64,000 nt of DNA from Corynebacterium breve (GTDB taxonomy: Bacteria > Actinomycetota > Actinomycetes > Mycobacteriales > Mycobacteriaceae). Positions 7,727-14,254 of this stretch are shown piece after piece. The stretch is from NCBI RefSeq assembly GCF_030252165.1, contig NZ_CP126969.1:2503398-2567397 (forward strand). The letters run 5' to 3'. Numbering within the stretch: position 1 is the first letter of the stretch; each line of letters starts with the position of its first letter. Below the pieces are notes generated by a model. The model saw nothing but the letters and a program-made list of their open reading frames with translations, had not been told where the DNA came from and did no database searches. The translations under genes were made by a program, and so were the position numbers.

Positions 7727-8472
7727 TTAGCGCTCAATCCGCTGGCCAGGCGCTCCAAAGCAGCATTATCGACGAGCGAAATCCACTCCCGCCCCGAGTC
7801 AATCAGCCCCTCCTTCTTCATTTTCGTCAGCGCGCGCGATGCTGACTCCACGGTGGTCCCGGCCAGCCCCGCGATGTCGTCGCGACGCAATCGCACCTGC
7901 AACAGGCTGGAACCGTCGCGCCGTTTCTGGCCCAGTTTGCCGTCGAGATACAGCAAGGCGGCGGCCACGCGCTGCTCCACCGTCAGCGACACGAGTCCCG
8001 CCTTGCGCTGTGTGAGCTGGGCGATGCGGGTTTGCTGCTTCGACAGGATGGACACAGCGAGCTGCGGATGCTTCTCGACGATCGTCCCCAGCGCCTCCCC
8101 GGAAAAATACAGCGCACAGGTGGTTTCCATCGCCCACGCTGTCTCGGTCGCAGGCGCGGGGCCGGTGCTGAGCGGGCCGACGAGGTCGCCGGGAACCGCG
8201 ATGTCCACGGTGAGCTCGCGCCCGTCGCTGGTGTCGTGCGTGATGCGGGCCCGCCCTGACGCGATCATGTAGCTGCCGGTGACTTCCTCGCCGGTCATCA
8301 TGATGGGGTCGCCTTCTGCCCATGCCCACGCGGTGAGGTGGGCGTCCAGCGCCTGGTGCTCCTCGGGTGTCAGGTACTTGGTCAGCGGGGAGCGGGCCAG
8401 CACCTTCATGCGCACGTCGAAGGAGCACTGGTGTGGTTGCGCGCAATTGTGACGGACGGGGTTTCGAGCCAT
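7723..8472 (-). CDS. Crp/FNR-family regulator with an N-terminal HxC-HxC cluster
   Basis: 249 aa from the ATG at 8472; TATCAT seven bases upstream suggests a leaderless mRNA. A longer frame exists but would begin inside repeat copy 3. Residues 8-16 read HNCAQPHQC, two His-x-Cys pairs that could bind metal, heme or a cluster. A cNMP-like beta barrel follows (about 30-140), then the dimer helix and a C-terminal HTH with DDIAGLAGTTVESASRALTKMKKEG. The helix has the E-x-x-S-R contacts of FNR. Two FNR-type boxes nearby precede the HMA and ATPase genes, so this protein is their probable regulator. Confidence 0.85.
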   Translation of the reverse strand: MARNPVRHNCAQPHQCSFDVRMKVLARSPLTKYLTPEEHQALDAHLTAWAWAEGDPIMMTGEEVTGSYMIASGRARITHDTSDGRELTVDIAVPGDLVGPLSTGPAPATETAWAMETTCALYFSGEALGTIVEKHPQLAVSILSKQQTRIAQLTQRKAGLVSLTVEQRVAAALLYLDGKLGQKRRDGSSLLQVRLRRDDIAGLAGTTVESASRALTKMKKEGLIDSGREWISLVDNAALERLASGLSAN

Positions 8473-8519
8473 GTCTGTCATGATAGCTATGTTCGGCGCG
8501 GGGCCGTCTCGCGCTAGAT

Positions 8520-8592
8520 TGACCTTTACACAACGGCCTTTACCGAGTAGCCGGCTGTGGCCCACTCGGTAAAGGTCACTCTGCGGAGGTCA
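8520..8592. repeat. 73-bp nested palindrome, copy 3
   Basis: Begins TGACCTTT and ends GGAGGTCA. The inner arms CCTTTACCGAGT / ACTCGGTAAAGG enclose AGCCGGCTGTGGCC, close to copy 4. It lies 35 bp beyond the sulP stop codon and 47 bp upstream of the FNR-like start. Confidence 0.88.
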
Positions 8593-8627
8593 GTTTGGCC
8601 GGGAAGCGGCCGCGGGCACCCCGCGCA

Positions 8628-10130
8628 CTAGTCGCCGAGCTGGCCGGTGAGCCTCTCAAGACGGTAGCGACTCGGGCCATCGATGCCGACGATCTCCACG
8701 GTCTTGCCCTTGTCCTGGAACTTCTGCGTAATGGAATCCAATGTGGCCACAGTGGAAGCGTCCCAGATTTCGGCGGCGGTGAGGTCGATGATGATGTGGT
8801 CGGCCTCGTCGTTGTAATCGAACTGGTAGACCAAGTCGTTGGACGAGGCGAAAAACAGCTGGCCATGCACCTGGTAGGTGTTCGGCTCGACCTTGTCCAC
8901 GCGCACCAAATGGGCGACGCGACGCGCGAAGAACAGCGATGCTGTGACCACGCCCAGTATCACGCCGACAGCCAGGTTGCTCGTGGCCAGGGTAGCGATC
9001 ACGGTGACGATCATGGTCGAGGTTTCCGAGCGCGGCATCAGCTTGAGCGTGCGCGGATGCAGCGAATGCCAGTCGATGGTGCCCACGGACACCATGATCA
9101 TGATGGCGACCAGCGCGGCCATCGGGATCTGGCCCACGATGTCGCCAAGCAGCAGCATCAAGACCAGCAGGAATGCGCCAGCCACTAGCGACGACAAGCG
9201 GGTTCGCGCGCGGGATTCGCGGACGTTGATCATCGTTTGGCCGATCATGGCGCAGCCGCCCATTCCGCCGAAGAGACCGGATGCGATGTTCGCTACGCCC
9301 TGGCCCCAGCTTTCGCGGGTTTTGTCGGAGTGGGTGTCGGTGATGTCGTCGACAAGCTTGGCGGTCATGAGCGATTCCATCAGACCCACGATGGCTAAAC
9401 CGAGGGCATAAGGCGCGATGATCTGGAAGGTTTCCCAGGTCAGCGGAACGTTGGGGATGAAAAACTCCGGAAGGGAATCGGGCAGCTCGCCCATGTCGGA
9501 CACGCGCGGGACGTTGATGCTGGCGACCAAAACGATCGCCGTGATCACGATGATGGTGATCAGTGGCGCGGGGATCGCGGCGGTGACGCGTGGCCAGAAC
9601 ACCATTAGCAGGATGCCGGCGGCGACCAGCGGATACACAGCCCAGGGCACGTTGATCAGGTGTTCGAGCTGTGCCATGAAAATCATGATGCCCAGTGCGT
9701 TGACAAAGCCGATCATCACGGAGCGTGGGATGAAGCGTTGCAGCTTGGCCACACCCAGCGCCGCGAGCACGATCTGGAAAACGCCGCCGAGCAGCACAGT
9801 GGCAATGAGGTAGTCGATGCCGTGAGATTTCACTACTGGCGCAATGACAAGGGCGATCGCGCCGGTGGCCGCGGTAATCATGCCGGGGCGCCCGCCGGTA
9901 AACGAAATGACGATCGCCATGATTACAGATGAAAAGAGGCCTACGGCAGGGTCGACGCCCGCGAGGATCGAGAATGCGATCGCTTCCGGGATCAGCGCAA
10001 GTGCGACGGACAGGCCGGCGAGGATCTCGGTGCGCAGACGCGCCGGGGACGAAAACGCGAAGCGGAAGGAGCTGCCTACGCCAAGCGGGATCTCCGGGTG
10101 GGTCTGGGTCCCCGTGGTAGATTGAGCCAT
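8628..10130 (-). CDS. SulP-family anion permease with C-terminal STAS domain
   Basis: 500 aa from the ATG at 10130, preceded by CAGGAG. The start region GLSVALALIPEAIAFSILAGVDP is the SulP signature. About ten membrane spans follow, then a STAS domain (about residues 410-500) with IIIDLTAAEIWDASTVATLDSI. Members move sulfate, bicarbonate or dicarboxylates; the substrate is not readable here. It is divergent from a MerR-type gene with a perfect palindrome between them. Confidence 0.92.
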   Translation of the reverse strand: MAQSTTGTQTHPEIPLGVGSSFRFAFSSPARLRTEILAGLSVALALIPEAIAFSILAGVDPAVGLFSSVIMAIVISFTGGRPGMITAATGAIALVIAPVVKSHGIDYLIATVLLGGVFQIVLAALGVAKLQRFIPRSVMIGFVNALGIMIFMAQLEHLINVPWAVYPLVAAGILLMVFWPRVTAAIPAPLITIIVITAIVLVASINVPRVSDMGELPDSLPEFFIPNVPLTWETFQIIAPYALGLAIVGLMESLMTAKLVDDITDTHSDKTRESWGQGVANIASGLFGGMGGCAMIGQTMINVRESRARTRLSSLVAGAFLLVLMLLLGDIVGQIPMAALVAIMIMVSVGTIDWHSLHPRTLKLMPRSETSTMIVTVIATLATSNLAVGVILGVVTASLFFARRVAHLVRVDKVEPNTYQVHGQLFFASSNDLVYQFDYNDEADHIIIDLTAAEIWDASTVATLDSITQKFQDKGKTVEIVGIDGPSRYRLERLTGQLGD

Positions 10131-10161
10131 GATTCTCCTGGGTTGTGCAGGGGAGGATGGA

Positions 10162-10182
10162 ACCCTCAAGCTACTTGAGGGT
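10162..10182. promoter_or_regulatory. MerR-type operator between sulP and merR-like genes
   Basis: Perfect 9-bp arms ACCCTCAAG and CTTGAGGGT with a 3-bp spacer. The half-sites resemble the SoxR box (CCTCAAG...CTTGAGG) and other MerR-family operators, though SoxR has a 4-bp spacer. It lies in the 88-109 bp divergent intergenic region. Confidence 0.75.
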
Positions 10183-10239
10183 TTGCGACGTGCACGACTC
10201 TAGTCGTACTACCAAAAAATGCAAAAGGAGCGCGCGCCC

Positions 10240-10623
10240 TTGTCGGAGCTTGGCTTGAAGATCGGTGAGGTCACTCAACTCACAGGGCTTTCCGACTCAA
10301 CCCTGCGCCACTACGACAGCGTCGGCCTCATTTCCCCCTCAAAGCGCAGTGCCGGCGGCTTCAGGCTTTACGACGACCGCGACGTCCAACGCATCCTGCT
10401 CATCCGGCGGATGAAGCCGCTGGGTTTCAGCCTGGACCAGATGCGCGATTTCTTGGATGCGGCGGATGTGGTGCGCGGGGAGTCGTCGGCAAGCGAGAGG
10501 GCGCAGGCAGAGGCGACGATTGCCGGGATCCGTGAGGAAGCACATGCGCGCTACGCCAAGTTGCAGAAGCAGATCGGCTACGCGGAGGACTTCCTTGGCA
10601 CTATTGACGCACTGGAGGGTTAG
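10240..10623 (+). CDS. MerR-family transcriptional regulator
   Basis: 127 aa from a TTG at 10240, chosen because AAAGGAG lies nine bases before it; an ATG at 10219 would add seven residues but lacks a ribosome site. The HTH is LKIGEVTQLTGLSDSTLRHYDSVGLISPSKR-like, followed by the wing GGFRLYDDRDVQRI and a coiled-coil helix. No cysteine is present, so it is not a SoxR or a thiol metal sensor. It probably controls the divergent sulP gene through the palindrome at 10162. Confidence 0.85.
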   Translation: MSELGLKIGEVTQLTGLSDSTLRHYDSVGLISPSKRSAGGFRLYDDRDVQRILLIRRMKPLGFSLDQMRDFLDAADVVRGESSASERAQAEATIAGIREEAHARYAKLQKQIGYAEDFLGTIDALEG

Positions 10624-10644
10624 GCGCGGCTCCTGAGGCTAAAC

Positions 10645-10717
10645 TGACCTTTGCAGAGTGACCTTTACCGAGTAGCCGGCTGAGGCCCACTCGGTAAAGG
10701 TCAATCCATAAAGGTCA
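10645..10717. repeat. 73-bp nested palindrome, copy 4
   Basis: Outer arms TGACCTTTGCAGAGTG / ATCCATAAAGGTCA. The inner arms GACCTTTACCGAGT / ACTCGGTAAAGGTC are perfect. It sits between two convergent genes, 21 bp past the merR-like stop and 7 bp from the ABC permease stop. Confidence 0.9.
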
Positions 10718-10724
10718 CTTTGCG

Positions 10725-11507
10725 CTAACCGGTGATGTCACGGCGGTCCAGCGCCACCACCGCCACGACGACGAGCGCAGCCACCGAGCCCCACAGCAGC
10801 GCTAGCCCGCCCCAGTCGAAGCCGTTGACCAGCGGGGTCTGTCCATATGCCCAATAAAACGGCGACAGCTTGGCCAGCCAGTCGAAGTCGGCGTTCATGG
10901 AAGCGATCGCATCGCAAATGTAGCCGACCACAGCCACGGCAGTACCGGCGCCGATCGCCCAGCTGCGCCGTCCGGTCAGGGCGCCGACCGCCAATGAAGC
11001 AGCGCCAGCAAGCAACCCGAGCCCCGCCCAAGCAACTACCACGGCCAGCATGTTGCGGGTCGAAAGCTCCAGCTCAGATGGCTCATTCAACCCCAGCAAC
11101 AGCACAAATACCACCACAGCCAAGACTGCCATCCGGGCGACCAACGCCAGCGCGGACTGCCACGCGTACTGCTTGCGTCCCACGGCGTGGGCCAAAGTGA
11201 GCTCGAGGTCGCCGGATTCCTCGGCACCTGCGATGAACGACGTGCCCCACGTGATGCACGCGATTACAGCCAACACAAAGCCCAACAATCCAAAGAACGT
11301 GGCCTGCGCGTAGCCGGGGCCGGAAGAAATCTGGTCGTACCCAAAGGCTTGGATCATCTCGGGCGGCAAAGCCTCGATCATCTTCGCTAGCTCAGGTGTT
11401 TGTAGCGAAGGGTACAGCGGCAGGTACAAGAAAAGCACCGCAGCGATACCGATGGCCCAGCCGACGAGACCGCGCCAGCCGCTTGCGAAAAGTCGTGAAA
11501 AGATCAT
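10725..11507 (-). CDS. ABC-2-type permease subunit
   Basis: 260 aa with six hydrophobic spans. GWRGLVGWAIGIAAVLFLYLPLYPS at the start and a middle WGTSFIAGAEESGDLELTLAHAVGRKQYAWQSALAL segment are typical of ABC-2 exporters. Its start overlaps the stop of the upstream ATPase gene (ATGA), so the two form one transporter. Substrate unknown; drug or lipid export is common for this class. Confidence 0.85.
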   Translation of the reverse strand: MIFSRLFASGWRGLVGWAIGIAAVLFLYLPLYPSLQTPELAKMIEALPPEMIQAFGYDQISSGPGYAQATFFGLLGFVLAVIACITWGTSFIAGAEESGDLELTLAHAVGRKQYAWQSALALVARMAVLAVVVFVLLLGLNEPSELELSTRNMLAVVVAWAGLGLLAGAASLAVGALTGRRSWAIGAGTAVAVVGYICDAIASMNADFDWLAKLSPFYWAYGQTPLVNGFDWGGLALLWGSVAALVVVAVVALDRRDITG

Positions 11508-12424
11508 CGTTGCGCGTCCTTTCGGGCGTACAGGTCCAGGATGGATTCCTCCAGGTCGGGTTCTTCGATGGACAGGTCAACCAGTTCGAATCGCGCCAGC
11601 GCCTTGACCACCTTGTCGATTTGTCCGCGGACCATACCTTCAACGCTCACGAGCTCGCCCGAGCCGGTGGCCTCAGCGCTGACATCCTCTAGCACGCCGC
11701 CGAGCACCATGCGCGCCTCCTCCGCCGTTATGCCAGCAACGATCGCGCGCACACGCGACACGCTGGCCAGGCGCAGGTTAGCCACGTTGTCGTTGGCCAC
11801 GATCTTGCCCTGCGCCAGCACTGCGACCTGATCTGCTGCATGCTGAATCTCACTCAAGATGTGCGAGCTCAACAGCACCGTCTGGCCGTTGTCGCGGGCC
11901 TCGCGCACCAGCGCCAAAAACTCGCGCTGCATCAGAGGATCGAGTCCGCTGGTGGGTTCGTCGAGAATGAGCAGCTCAGGGAGGTGCATGAACGCTTGAA
12001 TCAGCCCGATCTTCTGCTTATTGCCCTTGGATAGCGCGCGCACGGGGCGTGTCAGGTCTACCCCCAAGCGCTGGGCAAGCTTGTCGACGAATACCTGGTC
12101 CACCGGCCCGCTAATCCGGGCGAGGTGGCGCAACATTTTCTCGCCGGTGATGCGGTCGTTGAATTTGAGCTCGCCGGGGAGGTAGCCGATGCGTTGGCGC
12201 AGCGCAGCGGTGGATTGGCTCGGTGTTTCGCCGAGCACAGTGAGTTCGCCGCCGGTGGGACGGATGATGTCGACCAGCATGCGCAAGATGGTGGTTTTGC
12301 CTGCGCCGTTGGGGCCGACCAAGCCGAAGATTGAGCCACGCTCAACTTTTAGGTCGATGCCGTCAACGGCGAGGTGCTGCCCGTACTTCTTTTCTAGAGC
12401 CTGGGCGTGAATGACATTGGTCAT
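11504..12424 (-). CDS. ABC transporter ATP-binding subunit (exporter type)
   Basis: 306 aa with Walker A GPNGAGKTT (about 37-45), signature LSKGNKQKIGL (about 135), Walker B LLILDEPTSGLDP and the switch His in LLSSHILSE. A C-terminal extension of about 90 residues is typical of DrrA/CcmA-like exporter ATPases. It is coupled to the permease gene and lies 43 bp downstream of a TetR gene in the same direction, so it is probably under that regulator. Confidence 0.92.
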   Translation of the reverse strand: MTNVIHAQALEKKYGQHLAVDGIDLKVERGSIFGLVGPNGAGKTTILRMLVDIIRPTGGELTVLGETPSQSTAALRQRIGYLPGELKFNDRITGEKMLRHLARISGPVDQVFVDKLAQRLGVDLTRPVRALSKGNKQKIGLIQAFMHLPELLILDEPTSGLDPLMQREFLALVREARDNGQTVLLSSHILSEIQHAADQVAVLAQGKIVANDNVANLRLASVSRVRAIVAGITAEEARMVLGGVLEDVSAEATGSGELVSVEGMVRGQIDKVVKALARFELVDLSIEEPDLEESILDLYARKDAQR

Positions 12425-12467
12425 GATTTAGATTCTTCTCTAGTCGAACCCGAAAAGGTAGGGGTTT

Positions 12468-13013
12468 CTAAACAAAAAGCTTGTCGACGACCGCCTCCAC
12501 CAAAAACTCAAACGTCGCCGGACTGCTGATCGCAGCTTGATCGACAACGCGCGCTACTTCGAGGAGGTCGGCGAGCATGGCGGTGTCCACGGTGGGGGCG
12601 AGTAGGCCCGCGTCGTGCCATTGCTGGAAGAGCTCCTCGAAGCGCCACAGGTCGCCGGCACCCATGTCGGCTCGGAGTTGTGGCCCGATCTTCTCGCTGT
12701 GCCACTCTGCGAGGACGCGGTTGCTGGCGGTAGCGGCGATGTTTTCTCTAATGAGTTGGCCGATCGCCGTGCGTGGGTCGGACCAGTCCAGTCGGTTGAG
12801 TAGGTCGACCTGGCGCCTTTGCTGAAGCTGGGAGAACACGGCCTTGAACAGCTCGTACTTGGACGGAAAGGCGAGGTAGACGGTGCCAACGGCGATCCCG
12901 GCCCGATTGGCGATGGCTGCCACGCTGGTCTTTTGGAACCCGTGCTCTGAGAATTCTGCCTCGGCGGCGCTGAGGATGGCATCGGTGGCGTCGTGGCGTG
13001 CGGGGGTGTTCAT
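12468..13013 (-). CDS. TetR-family regulator
   Basis: 181 aa from the ATG at 13013 (MNTPARHDATDAILSAAEAEF). A longer frame begins at 13094 but the shorter start fits the family. The HTH is GFQKTSVAAIANRAGIAVGTVYLAFPSKYELF. The start codon lies inside the perfect palindrome TGTTCATGAACA. Several related dyads lie upstream, pointing to autoregulation and control of the divergent cytochrome b5-like gene and the downstream ABC exporter. Confidence 0.82.
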   Translation of the reverse strand: MNTPARHDATDAILSAAEAEFSEHGFQKTSVAAIANRAGIAVGTVYLAFPSKYELFKAVFSQLQQRRQVDLLNRLDWSDPRTAIGQLIRENIAATASNRVLAEWHSEKIGPQLRADMGAGDLWRFEELFQQWHDAGLLAPTVDTAMLADLLEVARVVDQAAISSPATFEFLVEAVVDKLFV

Positions 13014-13071
13014 GAACACAAGTATAGAAGATTCATGACGAAATGAATATACCCCTGCTATATTCATGAAT
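13007..13071. promoter_or_regulatory. Cluster of TTCAT/ATGAA dyads, candidate TetR operators
   Basis: Three dyads: TGTTCATGAACA (13007-13018, perfect), ATTCAT-N6-ATGAAT (13031-13048) and ATTCATGAAT (13062-13071, perfect). They fill the gap between the TetR gene and the divergent gene at 13107. Confidence 0.6.
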
Positions 13072-13106
13072 GAACACCGAGAATATTCATTCAAAAGGAG
13101 AATCCC

Positions 13107-13484
13107 ATGTCACGCCCCGTCCAAATCACACTCATCGTCCTAGCCGTTGTCATCGTGGCGGTGGTCTTGTTCTTCGTATTTGCGCCCTCCCAGGCAGGTA
13201 ACGCGGACAAGTTCAACCGCACATTCACCGCGGCTGAGCAACAACTCATCGACAACACCGCCATCACCGCCAGCGAGCTCGCTGCGGCCGACGGAAAAGA
13301 CGGCCACCCCGCATGGATCGCTGTCGATGGAGTGGTCTACGACCTCACCGCAAGCACACAGTGGCCGAGCGGACTGCACCACGGACACCTCGCAGGACGC
13401 GACCTCACCGAGCCGTTTTTACAGTCCGGCCACGGGGTCGGCGTGCTACAAAAACTCACGGTCATAGGCAGCGCAGCGCCTTAG
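13107..13484 (+). CDS. Membrane-anchored cytochrome b5-like heme/steroid-binding protein
   Basis: 125 aa. Residues 5-26 form one membrane anchor, and the rest is a cytochrome b5-like domain: ITASELAAADGKDGHPAWIAVDGVVYDLTAS, then WPSGLHHGHLAGRDLTEPF and GVLQKLTVIG. The HPGG motif of true cytochrome b5 is replaced by GLHHGH, as in bacterial COG4892 proteins. AAAAGGAG precedes the ATG. It diverges from the TetR gene. It may bind heme at the outer face of the membrane; the partner is unknown. Confidence 0.78.
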   Translation: MSRPVQITLIVLAVVIVAVVLFFVFAPSQAGNADKFNRTFTAAEQQLIDNTAITASELAAADGKDGHPAWIAVDGVVYDLTASTQWPSGLHHGHLAGRDLTEPFLQSGHGVGVLQKLTVIGSAAP

Positions 13485-14232
13485 AAGTCCTGCTGCGCCA
13501 ACCACGACAGCGTGTCTATCTCGCGCTCCTTCTCCGCCTCGGGAGTCCATGGCCCTGGCGTGTGCGTGTCGACGATCAACCCATCGCGCAGGTAGATAAC
13601 CCGATCGGCGTAGGAAGCGCAGCGCGGATCGTGGGTGACCATGACAATGGAGGTTCCTTGATCGCGCACGTCGATGAACGCGGCCAACACCTCCTTGGTC
13701 ATTGAGCTGTTCAAAGCGCCAGTGGGTTCGTCAGCGAAGAGGATCTCCGGTTGCGTAACCAGGGCGCGGCACAATGCAGCACGCTGGAGCTGGCCGCCCG
13801 AGACCTGCGAAATCGAGTGGTGGGCGACGTGGTCGATGTCGAAGCGGGCCATGAGTTCGTCGACGCGCTCGTCGATACGCTCTTTTTGGCCTTCAAAGCC
13901 GGCAAGGCGATGTTGTCGCGGACGTTCAAGTTTTCCAGAAAGTGAGCCTGCTGGAACACAAAGCCCATGTGGTTCAGGCGCAGGGAAGCCAGCTGGGCGG
14001 GTTTCATGGCGGTGAGTTCTTCGTCGTTAAGCATCACGGTGCCCGAGGTGGGGGAGTCCATACCGCTGATCGCGTACAGCAGGGTGGATTTACCGCTGCC
14101 GGATGCGCCCATGATCGCGAGGAATTCGCCGGGCTGGACGTCAAGACTGATGCCGCGCAGGACGACGGTGGGCGGGTCGGAGGTATCGAACTGCTTGGTC
14201 ACGTCGGAGGCTTGGAGTAGGGCGTGTGTCAT
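13481..14232 (-). pseudogene. MacB-type ABC ATPase gene interrupted by a frameshift
   Basis: The first frame (from 14232) carries Walker A GASGSGKSTL and QQAHFLENLNVRDNIALPALKAKK. The matching C-terminal half (SQVSGGQLQRAALCRALV, FADEPTGALN, MVTHDPRCASYADR) is in another frame. They join if a run of five A on the coding strand (T run at 13883-13887) had one more A, which would give KAKKERIDERVDELMARF. Together they make a full-length ATPase. It may be a pseudogene, a sequencing error in a homopolymer, or a gene rescued by slippage. The partner permease follows at 14255-16600. Confidence 0.8.
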
Positions 14233-14254
14233 TGTGATTACTCTTTCTGGGAAC

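Noticed and set aside
8473..8565. Longer start for the FNR-like gene at 8565
   Set aside because: It would begin inside repeat copy 3 and read through part of it; the ATG at 8472 has a leaderless-type -10.
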